From: Caulobacter rhizosphaerae
Lineage (GTDB): Bacteria > Pseudomonadota > Alphaproteobacteria > Caulobacterales > Caulobacteraceae
DNA length: 64,000 nt
Direction: 5' to 3'
Assembly: GCF_010977555.1 (NCBI RefSeq)
Contig: NZ_CP048815.1
Location: forward strand, 1 to 64,000
Every line of letters starts with the position of its first letter. Positions within the stretch are counted from its first letter, which is position 1. A model generated the notes under the pieces. The model was not told where the DNA came from, did not search any database, and saw only the letters and a program-made list of their open reading frames with translations. The position numbers and the translations under genes are program-made. This document shows, one piece after another, positions 1 through 9,752 of this stretch.

Positions 1-1476
1 ATGACGACCAAAGGCGGGGTAGTGACCCAAGAGTTCTCGGCTGCGTTCTCGACGGTTGCCTGCGAGCCTGCGGGCGTCGTCTGGAACAAGGTCTGCGTGG
101 TGCTGAAGCGCGAGCTGGGCGACGCGGCTTTCGGCTCGTGGATCGCGCCCGCCGTCCTGCGCGAGAGCGCGGCCGGCGACGTGGTGGTGGTGACGCCGAC
201 CGGGATCGCGCGCGACTGGATTCGTCGCAGCGCGTGGCGTCGCGTCAGCGAGCTGTGGGCCGCCACCGACCCCACCGCGCGTCGGCTGGACCTCAAGTCG
301 CGCCTGGAATTCGAGGCCGCCGGCGGCGCCTCCGCCGGCTATGAGGCCAAGGCCGAGCCGATCGAGATCGTGCTGCCGGTGTCCAGCGACGTGCCGGCCC
401 TGGCCCCCGCGCCGGTCAACGGCGCCAAGGCCTCGCCCGTCCAGGGCCTGCAGGAACGCTTCACCTTCGACACCTTCGTGCCGGGTCCGGCCAACGAATT
501 CGCCCACGCCGTGGCGCGCCGCGTGGCCAGCTGGGCCGACGGCCACTTCAACCCGGTGCTGTTCCACGGCCCGTACGGCTTCGGCAAGACCCACCTGCTC
601 AACGCCCTGGCCTGGGAGGCCATGCGCCAGGCCCCGACCAAGCGGGTGGTCTATCTGACCGCCGAGCGGTTCCTGTCGACCTTCGTCCGCGCGGTCATGG
701 ATCGCCAGACCGCCGCCTTCAAGGAAGAGCTGCGCGGCGCCGACCTTCTGATCATCGACGACGTGCACTTCATCGCCGGCAAGCAGTCCAGCCAGGAAGA
801 GCTGTTCCATACCCTGACCGCCCTGGTCGAGGACGGCCGCCGGGTGGTGTTCTCCTCGGACCGCGCGCCCGCCGCGATGACCGAGATGGACGCCCGCCTG
901 CGCTCGCACCTGTCGGCGGGCCTGGTCTGCGGCCTGGAACCGGCCGACCGCGCCCTGCGCCTGGGCATCCTGGAGCGCAAGCTGCAGGCCCTGTCGCGCC
1001 AGCACGGCTTCGAGCCGACGATGCGGACCGAGGTGCTGAACTTCCTGGCCGACCGCTTCACCGACAGCGTCCGCGAGCTGGAAGGCGCGCTCAACACCCT
1101 GTCGGCCCGAGCCGGCGAAGGCGTCTCGCGCCTGACCCTGGACGAGGTGCAGGCGATCCTGCGGCCGCACCTGCGGGCCGGCGAGAAGCGCATCACCATC
1201 GACGACATCCAGAAGGCCACGTCCGAGCACTACGGCATGAAGCAGGCCGACCTGCTCAGCGAGCGCCGCAACCGCGCCATCGCCCGCCCGCGCCAGGCGG
1301 CCATGTGGCTGGCCAAGCAGCTGACCACCCGTTCGCTGCCCGACATCGGCCGGCGCTTCGGCGGCCGTGACCACACCACCGTCCTGCACGCCGTGCGCCG
1401 CATCGAGGCCCTGCGCGCCGAGGATCCCGCCCTGAGCCAGGACCTGGAGACCATCACCCGCAAGCTGCGGGGCTGA
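1..1476 (+). CDS. dnaA: Chromosomal replication initiator DnaA
   Basis: DnaA is the AAA+ ATPase that binds DnaA boxes at the origin and melts it to start replication. The 491-residue product has the full domain order: an N-terminal DnaB/oligomerisation domain (about 20-90), a variable linker (about 95-150), the AAA+ core, and a C-terminal DNA-binding domain. Walker A is GPYGFGKT at 190-197, Walker B is LLIIDDVHF near 250, and the DnaA-box signature GGRDHTT is at 454-460. The Walker A variant and overall sequence are very close to Caulobacter DnaA. The start is the first base of the window, so promoter and leader are not visible. A strong terminator follows the stop. Identity is certain; only the exact start (ATG at 1 or the in-frame GTG at 22) is open. 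Confidence 0.98.
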   Translation: MTTKGGVVTQEFSAAFSTVACEPAGVVWNKVCVVLKRELGDAAFGSWIAPAVLRESAAGDVVVVTPTGIARDWIRRSAWRRVSELWAATDPTARRLDLKSRLEFEAAGGASAGYEAKAEPIEIVLPVSSDVPALAPAPVNGAKASPVQGLQERFTFDTFVPGPANEFAHAVARRVASWADGHFNPVLFHGPYGFGKTHLLNALAWEAMRQAPTKRVVYLTAERFLSTFVRAVMDRQTAAFKEELRGADLLIIDDVHFIAGKQSSQEELFHTLTALVEDGRRVVFSSDRAPAAMTEMDARLRSHLSAGLVCGLEPADRALRLGILERKLQALSRQHGFEPTMRTEVLNFLADRFTDSVRELEGALNTLSARAGEGVSRLTLDEVQAILRPHLRAGEKRITIDDIQKATSEHYGMKQADLLSERRNRAIARPRQAAMWLAKQLTTRSLPDIGRRFGGRDHTTVLHAVRRIEALRAEDPALSQDLETITRKLRG

Positions 1477-1503
1477 GGGTTTCAGTCTTCCGAGGTGAAC
1501 AAG

Positions 1504-1531
1504 GGGCCGTCCGGTTGGGCGGCCCTTTTTT
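1504..1531 (+). terminator. Rho-independent terminator of dnaA
   Basis: A 9-bp G/C-rich stem (1504-1512 with 1517-1525, one G.T pair) closes a GGTT loop and is followed directly by six T residues. It lies 28 bases past the dnaA stop, so dnaA appears to be a single-gene transcript. Confidence 0.9.
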
Positions 1532-1536
1532 CGTGA

Positions 1537-1671
1537 TCCTCCCCCTGTGGGGGAGGTGTCGGCGCAGCCGACGGAGGGGGGATTAATCGGCAGGTCGCCG
1601 CAACCCGGATCGACAACCCTAAAACTCCCCCCACCGATCGCTTTGCGATCGCCTCCCCCACAGGGGGAGGA
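1537..1671. repeat. Composite palindromic intergenic repeat, copy 1
   Basis: This 135-bp element begins and ends with the same G-run/C-run palindrome in inverted orientation. Each half also holds a small hairpin: the loop-closing arms TCGGC/GCCGA on the left and GATCGC/GCGATC on the right. A second copy with nearly the same sequence is at 57346-57479. Both fill a gap between genes and are not coding. Confidence 0.85.
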
Positions 1672-1673
1672 TT

Positions 1674-2291
1674 TTAAGCCGACGCCGCCCGTCTCAGCGT
1701 GATGTTGATCCGCCCTCCCCCCGGGATCAGCCCCGACGACCCCGGCAGAATGCGGTCCACGCCGTGGAAGGCCAGGCGGGCCGGGCCGGACAGCCGGCAG
1801 ACGTCGCCGGACGACAGTTTCAGCGACCGGGTGGGGTCCTTGCGCGAGGTGCCACCGATGCGGAACACCGCGGTGTCGCCCAGCGAGATCGACAGCACCG
1901 GAAAGCGTGGATCGGCCTCGTCGCGGTCCTGGTGCAGGCCCATGCGGGCGTCGCCGCGATAGAGATTGATCAGGGCGGAGTCCGGCGGGGTCTCCGGATC
2001 GGCCAGCGCCGCCCAGAGGTCGAGCAGGGCCTGGGGCATGGCCGGCCAGGGCTGGCCTGTCCCCGGATGGCGGTCGGCGTAGCGATAACCGGCCTTGTCG
2101 CTGGTCCAGCCCAGCGGGCCGAAATTGGACATGGCCACGCTCATGGCCTTGCCGTAGGCGGTCTCGTAGCAGGCCGGCGGCGCGGCCTCGAACGCCGCCT
2201 GCACCAGACGCAGCAGATCGGCCTGCGCCTCGGGATCCAGCGCGCCGGGCCACAGGTCGAAACCGGGCAGAACGTTGATCGATCTGAACAT
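1674..2291 (-). CDS. alkB: AlkB-type alpha-ketoglutarate-dependent dioxygenase
   Basis: This enzyme removes alkyl groups from N1-methyladenine and N3-methylcytosine in DNA or RNA by oxidative demethylation, using Fe(II) and 2-oxoglutarate. The 205-residue protein shows the iron-binding HxD in LHQDRDE, the distal His in FHGVDR, and the 2-oxoglutarate-binding RINITLRR at the C-terminus. The RYADRHP segment matches the nucleotide-recognition loop of AlkB. The length is normal for the family. It is divergent from the aminopeptidase gene with a 93-base shared promoter region, in which I did not find a Caulobacter-type SOS box. Assignment is secure; physiological substrate is inferred. Confidence 0.93.
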   Translation of the reverse strand: MFRSINVLPGFDLWPGALDPEAQADLLRLVQAAFEAAPPACYETAYGKAMSVAMSNFGPLGWTSDKAGYRYADRHPGTGQPWPAMPQALLDLWAALADPETPPDSALINLYRGDARMGLHQDRDEADPRFPVLSISLGDTAVFRIGGTSRKDPTRSLKLSSGDVCRLSGPARLAFHGVDRILPGSSGLIPGGGRINITLRRAASA

Positions 2292-2384
2292 TACACAGAT
2301 TTAATGGGCCAGACGCGCCGCGTCCGTGTTGGTTTGCGCCGCCGGGCAGGCCGGCCGAACAAATTTTGCAATCCAAGGCCGTTC

Positions 2385-5045
2385 ATGCGTCGACTTCTCT
2401 CCTCCGCGGCTGCCGCCGTACTCGTTTTTGCCGCCGGATCGACCCTGGCCGCAACCGCCGCGCCGGCCCGGTCGGCGATCACGGCCGCCACGGTCACGAC
2501 CCAGCTGCCGCGCGGCGTGGTCCCGACCCACTATGATCTGGTCTTCACCCCCGACGCCGACAAGCTGAGCTTCACCGGTTCGGTGAAGATCAACATCGAC
2601 GTCGCCGCCCCCACGCGCACCATCACCCTGCAGGCGGCCGACCTGACCTTCGCCAAGGTCGAGATCGCCGGCCCAGGCGGCGCCAAGGGGGGCGCGGCCA
2701 AGGTCAGCGTCGACGCCCAGGCCCAGACCGCCACCTTCACCTTCGACAAGCCGGTCGCCAAGGGCGCCCACGTCCTGGCTATCGACTACAGCGGCAAGAT
2801 CTACAAGCAGGCCGCCGGCCTGTTCGCCCTGGACTATGACACCGACCAGGGCAAGAAACGCGCCCTCTACACCCAGTTCGAGAACAGCGACGCCCGCCGC
2901 TTCATCCCCTCGTGGGACGAGCCGTTCTTCAAGGCGACCTACGACATGCGGGTCACCGTCCCGACCGGCCAGATGGCCGTGGGCAACATGCCGATCGCCA
3001 AGAGCCGCGACCTTGGCGGCGGCAAGACCGAGATCACCTTCGCCACCTCGCCGAAGATGTCGACCTACCTGCTGTTCTTCGGCCTGGGCGACTTCGACCG
3101 CGCCACCGCCAAGGTCGGCGACGTCGAGATGGGCGTGATCACCAAGAAGGGCGACCTGGCCAAGGCCGACTTCGCCCTGAAGTCGTCGGGCCCGATCCTG
3201 CAGTGGTACAACGACTATTTCGGCGTCCCCTACCCGCTGCCGAAGCTGGATCACATCGCCGCCCCCGGCCAGAGCCAGTTCTTCAGCGCCATGGAGAACT
3301 GGGGCGCGATCTTCTACTTCGAATACGCCCTGCTGGAGGATCCGGAGATCTCCACCCAGGCCGACCGCCAGAACATCTACACCACCGTGGCCCACGAAAT
3401 GGCCCACCAGTGGTTCGGCGACCTGGTGACCATGTCGTGGTGGGACGACCTGTGGCTCAACGAAGGGTTCGCGTCCTGGATGGAAGGCCGGGCCACCGAG
3501 CGGTTTCACCCCGAGTGGAACAGCCAGCTGGAGGCGGTCGGCGGCCGTGAATACGCCATGGGCCTGGACTCGCTGGCGACGACCCACCCGGTCGTCCAGC
3601 ACGTCGAGACGGTCGACCAGGCCAGCCAGGCCTTCGACGGCATCACCTACCAGAAGGGCGAGGCGGTCATTCGCATGCTCGAGGCCTATGTCGGCCCCGA
3701 TGCCTGGCGCGACGGCGTGCGCGCCTACATCAAGGCCCATGCCCACGGCAGCAGCACGACCGACGACCTGTGGGTCGAAGTCGAGAAGGCGGCCGGCAAG
3801 CCGATCACCGCCATCGCCCACGACTTCACCCTGCAGCCGGGCGTCCCGCTGATCACGGTCGACGCCGGCGCCTGCGTGGCGGGCAAGACTCCGGTCACCC
3901 TGACCCAGGGCGAGTTCAGCCGCGACAAGCCGACCAAGACCCCCCTGGCCTGGCGCGTGCCGGTCTCGGCCCAGGTGGCCGGCTCCAGCACCGTGTCCAA
4001 GACCCTGGTCGAGGGCGGCAAGGGGAGCCTGAGCGTCGACGGCTGCGGCCCGGTGGTCGTCAACGCCGGCCAGGCCGGCTATTTCCGCACCCTCTACACG
4101 CCCACGGCCTTCGCCGGCCTCTCGGCCAGCTTCGCCAAGCTGCCGGCCATCGACCAGCTGGGCGTGATCTCCGACGCCTGGGCCCTGGGTCTGAACGGCC
4201 AGCAGGCCGTCACCGACGCCTTGGACCTGGCCATGGCCACGCCGGCCGACGCCGATCCCCAGGTCTGGGGCAAGGTCGCGGGCGTCCTGACCACTGTCGA
4301 CGGCATGTACGACGGCGCGCCGGCCCAGCAGGCCGCCTTCCGCAAGCTGGCCATCGCCCGCCTGTCGCCGGTGTTCCAGCAGGTGGGTTGGGCCGCCAAG
4401 GCCGGAGAACCGGCTCCGGTCGCCAACCTGCGCACCACCCTGATCGGCGCGCTCAGCACCCTGGGCGACCCGGCCGTGGTGGCCGAGGCCAAGCGCCGCT
4501 ACGCCGCCGACAAGACCGACCCGACCGCCGTGCCCGGACCGCTGCGCAAGGCGATCCTGGCCTCGGTCGGCCGCAACGCCGACGCGGCCGCCTGGGACGC
4601 GCTGCACGAACAGGCCAAGGCCGAAAAGACCCCGCTGATCCGCGACCAGCTCTACACCCAGCTGGCCGCGGCCCAGGATCCGGCCCTGGCCGCCAAGGCC
4701 CTGGACCTGGCCCTGACCAGCGAGCCCAGCGAGACCCTGTCGGCCAACATGATCTCGACGGTCGCCAAGCTGCACCCGGACCTGGCCTTCGACTTCGCCG
4801 TCGCCCACAAGGACGCGGTGAACGGCAAGGTCGACGCGGCCTCGCGCACCAAGTTCATTCCCGCCCTGGGCAAGGCCTCGGCTGATCCGGCGATGATCGA
4901 CAAGGTGCGGGCCTACGCCGCCGCCAACCTGCCGGCCGGCTCGCGCGGCGAGGCCGAAAAGTCGGCCGCCTCGGTCGCCGACCGGATAAAGACCCGCAAG
5001 GCGGCTCTGCCCCAGATCACCGCCTGGGTCGGCCGGAAGGGCTGA
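2385..5045 (+). CDS. Secreted M1 family aminopeptidase
   Basis: This is a zinc metallopeptidase that removes N-terminal residues from peptides. The start at 2385 is chosen because it opens with a typical signal peptide (MRRLLSSAAAAVLVFAAG) and gives 886 residues, the usual M1 size; the open frame runs further upstream only as read-through opposite alkB. The exopeptidase motif AMENWG and the gluzincin motif HEMAH (337-341) with the third zinc ligand Glu360 are intact. The C-terminal half is the helical ERAP1-like domain. The signal sequence implies the periplasm, unlike cytoplasmic PepN. A hairpin lies downstream at 5134-5157, so it is probably monocistronic. Family is certain, substrate range is not. 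Confidence 0.95.
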   Translation: MRRLLSSAAAAVLVFAAGSTLAATAAPARSAITAATVTTQLPRGVVPTHYDLVFTPDADKLSFTGSVKINIDVAAPTRTITLQAADLTFAKVEIAGPGGAKGGAAKVSVDAQAQTATFTFDKPVAKGAHVLAIDYSGKIYKQAAGLFALDYDTDQGKKRALYTQFENSDARRFIPSWDEPFFKATYDMRVTVPTGQMAVGNMPIAKSRDLGGGKTEITFATSPKMSTYLLFFGLGDFDRATAKVGDVEMGVITKKGDLAKADFALKSSGPILQWYNDYFGVPYPLPKLDHIAAPGQSQFFSAMENWGAIFYFEYALLEDPEISTQADRQNIYTTVAHEMAHQWFGDLVTMSWWDDLWLNEGFASWMEGRATERFHPEWNSQLEAVGGREYAMGLDSLATTHPVVQHVETVDQASQAFDGITYQKGEAVIRMLEAYVGPDAWRDGVRAYIKAHAHGSSTTDDLWVEVEKAAGKPITAIAHDFTLQPGVPLITVDAGACVAGKTPVTLTQGEFSRDKPTKTPLAWRVPVSAQVAGSSTVSKTLVEGGKGSLSVDGCGPVVVNAGQAGYFRTLYTPTAFAGLSASFAKLPAIDQLGVISDAWALGLNGQQAVTDALDLAMATPADADPQVWGKVAGVLTTVDGMYDGAPAQQAAFRKLAIARLSPVFQQVGWAAKAGEPAPVANLRTTLIGALSTLGDPAVVAEAKRRYAADKTDPTAVPGPLRKAILASVGRNADAAAWDALHEQAKAEKTPLIRDQLYTQLAAAQDPALAAKALDLALTSEPSETLSANMISTVAKLHPDLAFDFAVAHKDAVNGKVDAASRTKFIPALGKASADPAMIDKVRAYAAANLPAGSRGEAEKSAASVADRIKTRKAALPQITAWVGRKG

Positions 5046-5133
5046 GACGACGATACAGGATCTGCTCGATGAGCGGGTTCATCGAACGTGAGTTGAGGCT
5101 TTCGGGCCGCGTTCGACGCCGATTTGACGAAGG

Positions 5134-5157
5134 GGCCGTGCTTTTTCGGGCACGGCC
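5134..5157 (+). terminator. Hairpin downstream of the aminopeptidase gene
   Basis: A perfect 8-bp stem GGCCGTGC/GCACGGCC closes an 8-base loop. It is followed by TATTTCG rather than a clean T-run, so it is a weak terminator or an RNA 3'-end stabiliser. Confidence 0.5.
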
Positions 5158-5204
5158 TATTTCGTCGCAGGTCACGATTCCCCTTCATTCCCTGCGGGAT
5201 TGGG

Positions 5205-5232
5205 CTTGCAGGCTGGCGCCTATCCCCCATAT
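5205..5232 (+). promoter_or_regulatory. Sigma-32 heat-shock promoter for dnaKJ
   Basis: CTTGCA at 5205-5210 and CCCCATAT at 5225-5232 are separated by 14 bases. This agrees with the RpoH consensus (CTTGAA, 13-15 bases, CCCCATNT) at all but one defined position. It lies about 210 bases before dnaK, a gene controlled by RpoH in Caulobacter and most proteobacteria. The site is read from sequence; the start point is inferred. Confidence 0.8.
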
Positions 5233-5441
5233 CGGGCATCGAAGCGGGGTTGACGGGCTCGTCAACTTCGATTGAACGAACGCTTTCCTTTCGGTCGACG
5301 CTTTCGGGCGTTGTCTGGAGGGCGAGGATTTGGATCAACCGTTAGAACGCGACCAGACGGGGACGGCTCGAGAAAAACCGGGGCGCTTGCCTTAAGGCCC
5401 TTGTCACCGCCGTCCGCCAATCAGGAGCTGCAGGTCTCAAC

Positions 5442-7337
<1,896 letters not shown>

Positions 7338-7476
7338 CCATGGGTCGCGGGGCGGTGCGCGTGACTTCGGTTCCCTCCGCCCCCACCTTCGGGGACAAGG
7401 CTCCCGTCCGCCGCTTGCGGCCGGGCGGGGGCGCTCCCACCTCCTATTCCAACATGGCTAGTGATCGACCCTGACG

Positions 7477-8628
7477 ATGCGCGACTATTACGAAGTCCTG
7501 GGCGTGGCCCGTGGCTGCGATGACGCCGCCCTCAAGGCCGCCTTCCGCAAGATGGCGATGGAGCACCATCCCGACCGCAACGGCGGTTGCGAGAACGCCT
7601 CCTCGCGATTCAAGGAAATCAACGAAGCCTATTCGGTGCTGTCGGACGCCCAGAAGCGCGCCGCCTATGATCGCTTCGGCCATGCCGGTGTGAACGGCGC
7701 TCAGGGCGGGCCCGGCGGCTTCGGCGGCGCCGACGCCGGCGACATCTTCAACGACGTGTTCGGCGACGTGTTCGGCGAGATGTTCGGCGGCGGTCGTCGC
7801 CAGTCGAACGGCCCCCAGCGTGGCCAGGACCTGCGCTACGACCTGGAGATCACCCTCGAGCAGGCCTATGCGGGCGCCGAGGTCGAGATCAAGGTCCCCG
7901 CCGCCATCACCTGCGAGGTCTGCGACGGCTCGGGCGCCAAGCCGGGCACCAGCCCGACCGTCTGCGGCTCGTGCGGCGGCGCCGGTCGCGTGCGGGCCAC
8001 CCAAGGCTTCTTCGCGGTCGAGCGCGCCTGCCCCCGCTGCGGCGGCTCGGGCCGGCTGGTGCTGGACCCCTGCCAGACCTGCCACGGCCACGGCCAGGTG
8101 CGCCGCGAGCGCGTGCTGTCGGTGCGCATCCCGGCCGGCGTCGACGACGGCGCCCGGATCCGCCTGGCGGGCGAAGGCGATGCGGGCGTGCGCGGCGGCC
8201 CGCGCGGCGACCTCTACCTGTTCCTGTCGGTGATCCCGCACGAGCTGTTCGAGCGCGACGGCCTGGACCTGCTGTGCACCGTGCCGGTGCCGATGACGGT
8301 CGCGGCCCTGGGCGGCGACATCGACGCCCCCTGCCTGCTGGGCGGCGAGAACTGCGACGGCTCCAACCGCATGACCGTCAAGGTCCCGGAAGGCGCCCAG
8401 ACCGGCAAGACCGTCCGCCTGAAGGGCAAGGGCATGCCGTCCCTGCGCAGCCGCCAGCGCGGCGACCTGGTGGTCGAGCTGTTCGTGGAAACCCCGACCC
8501 ACCTGTCGGCCCGGCAAAAGGAGCTCCTGCAGGAGCTGGCCGGCCTGTGCAGCGAAAAGCAGAATCCCAAGTCCGCCAACTTCGTCGGCAAGGCCAAGCG
8601 GTTCTGGGAAGAAGTGACGGGCAGTTAG
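7477..8628 (+). CDS. dnaJ: Co-chaperone DnaJ (Hsp40)
   Basis: DnaJ delivers unfolded proteins to DnaK and stimulates its ATPase. The 383-residue product has the J domain with the HPD motif (EHHPDRN), a Gly/Phe-rich linker, and the cysteine-rich domain with four CxxCxGxG repeats ([32 protein letters not shown]) that bind two zinc ions. A C-terminal substrate-binding domain follows. The start at MRDYYEVLG is the usual one. It is downstream of dnaK and probably co-transcribed. The gene after it is a foreign-looking insertion rather than the expected core neighbour. Confidence 0.98.
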   Translation: MRDYYEVLGVARGCDDAALKAAFRKMAMEHHPDRNGGCENASSRFKEINEAYSVLSDAQKRAAYDRFGHAGVNGAQGGPGGFGGADAGDIFNDVFGDVFGEMFGGGRRQSNGPQRGQDLRYDLEITLEQAYAGAEVEIKVPAAITCEVCDGSGAKPGTSPTVCGSCGGAGRVRATQGFFAVERACPRCGGSGRLVLDPCQTCHGHGQVRRERVLSVRIPAGVDDGARIRLAGEGDAGVRGGPRGDLYLFLSVIPHELFERDGLDLLCTVPVPMTVAALGGDIDAPCLLGGENCDGSNRMTVKVPEGAQTGKTVRLKGKGMPSLRSRQRGDLVVELFVETPTHLSARQKELLQELAGLCSEKQNPKSANFVGKAKRFWEEVTGS

Positions 8629-8638
8629 GCGGCGGCTC

Positions 8639-8655
8639 TCAATCAGTTTGATTGA
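8639..8655. promoter_or_regulatory. Short perfect palindrome upstream of the DUF3800 gene
   Basis: TCAATCA and TGATTGA form a 7-bp inverted repeat around a 3-base centre. It sits in the A/T-richer stretch between dnaJ and the DUF3800 gene. It could be an operator for that gene or mark the left edge of the insertion; the sequence alone cannot decide. Confidence 0.35.
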
Positions 8656-8722
8656 TTTGAGGCGCAACTGATCTCGCATAGGCTGTGGTGCGTCGTTGCG
8701 CGAATCAGCGGTTGATGCGTGA

Positions 8723-9472
8723 ATGCTTGGCGGAATGCCCAAGCCCTCACCCGATCCCGAAGACATTGGCGAGATCTATCTCGACGAAACAAGCCAGACC
8801 AAGCACCGGTATCTGGCGCTTGGGGGATTGATCGTAAAGTCGTCCCAACGTTCTGCGCTCGAACGCGCTCTCTACGAGGCGCGACTACCGGACCTTCCCG
8901 CTATGGAGATGGGGTGGGTTAAGGTGTCTAGAGCTAAGCTCGATGCCTATCTCCGGTTTGTAGATGTGTTTTTCGATCGGAGCGCTGAGTTCGCGCCTTT
9001 CGATTACCATTCGCTTGTTGTCGACACTCACAAACTAAACCATGCCGCCCACAATAATGGTTCTAGAGAGGTAGGCTTCAACAAGGAGGTTTACCAGCTT
9101 TGCGACAAGTTCGCGCGACTGTACAATCTTCCTATCCTCCACGTGTATCCCGACTCGAGAACGACGAATAGTAGTACGGAGGAGCTTCGTCTGATTCTTA
9201 ACAGGGGTAGAGCGAAGAAGGGTGATCCACGAGATTGGCCATTTAGACGGATTCACTTTCACCAATCCTGCGATTCTCAGATGCTGCAGTTGGTGGATAT
9301 TCTTCTGGGGGCGATGGCGTTCCATCTCAACGGTCACGCGTTGAAGCCGGAAGCCTCGCCAGCGAAAAGCGAGCTTTCCGCACATATCCTAAAGCGAGCA
9401 GGGATAGTGGACGTTATGCGGGACACGGCCATGCAGGGCCGCTTCACAATTTGGCATCGAAAGCTGAGATAG
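8723..9472 (+). CDS. DUF3800 family protein, likely horizontally acquired
   Basis: The 249-residue protein shows the hallmarks of DUF3800: an N-terminal IYLDET (the usual D-E-S/T motif of the family), a central VYPDSRTT, and a C-terminal HQSCDSQMLQLVDILLGAM segment. The spaced acidic residues could form a metal-binding nuclease-like site, but that is inference; the family has no firmly established activity. Codon use is clearly different from its neighbours, with many codons ending in A or T (ATA, CTA, AGA), and the flanks are also A/T-richer. It interrupts the core order dnaJ-mutS. The start could also be the ATG at 8735; neither has a good ribosome-binding site. No partner gene is present. 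Confidence 0.75.
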   Translation: MLGGMPKPSPDPEDIGEIYLDETSQTKHRYLALGGLIVKSSQRSALERALYEARLPDLPAMEMGWVKVSRAKLDAYLRFVDVFFDRSAEFAPFDYHSLVVDTHKLNHAAHNNGSREVGFNKEVYQLCDKFARLYNLPILHVYPDSRTTNSSTEELRLILNRGRAKKGDPRDWPFRRIHFHQSCDSQMLQLVDILLGAMAFHLNGHALKPEASPAKSELSAHILKRAGIVDVMRDTAMQGRFTIWHRKLR

Positions 9473-9752
9473 GGGTCTCGGAGCCCTAGGCTTTCGCCGC
9501 CGCCTTATGGCGGGTCCATTACGGCTTGGTAGTGGCTTCAAGCTGCCGAGAGTGGCTTCTTATACCAACAGTTTTAGATTCAGTCAATAGAGTCAGTAGC
9601 TTAGAGCTGTTTCTTTCCCCGATTCTCAGTGCGTTGAAAATACTGGCCTATTCTACCAGAGCGGTTGTCGCGGCGCGGCGTTCTCATTTCCCAGCGGATA
9701 ACTCGGGCCAGCCCCTTAACGTCCGCCACGACGCTCTGTACCTTCCCGCGGG
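9473..9752. other. A/T-richer non-coding flank of the DUF3800 insertion
   Basis: This 280-bp stretch has a lower GC content than the rest of the window, especially 9560-9680, and no frame with native codon use. A small CCGCC/GGCGG hairpin lies near 9500 without a T-run. It looks like remnant DNA that arrived with the DUF3800 gene. I see no inverted terminal repeats or target-site duplication. Confidence 0.5.

Larger units (their letters stand above)
5046..5441 (+). other. Intergenic region upstream of dnaK
   Basis: This 396-bp gap has no convincing gene. It holds an 8-bp hairpin (5134-5157), a sigma-32-like promoter (5205-5232), and a small inverted repeat TTGACG/CGTCAA at 5249-5264. The rest would be a dnaK leader of roughly 200 bases. 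Confidence 0.7.

Noticed and set aside
1537..1671. CRISPR-like array from repeated G-rich units
   Set aside because: The units are inverted, not direct, and there are no regular spacers or cas genes.
1764..2384. Upstream extension of the aminopeptidase frame
   Set aside because: It lies opposite alkB, has Gly/Arg/Gln-rich shadow composition, and the signal peptide at 2385 marks the true start.
2301..4808. Long open frame opposite the aminopeptidase
   Set aside because: It is Gly/Ala/Val/His-rich shadow sequence caused by high GC in the antisense frame; similar ones oppose mutS, glnD, infB, pnp and the receptor.
8629..9752. Insertion sequence or integron carrying the DUF3800 gene
   Set aside because: No transposase, integrase, terminal inverted repeats or target duplication can be seen.
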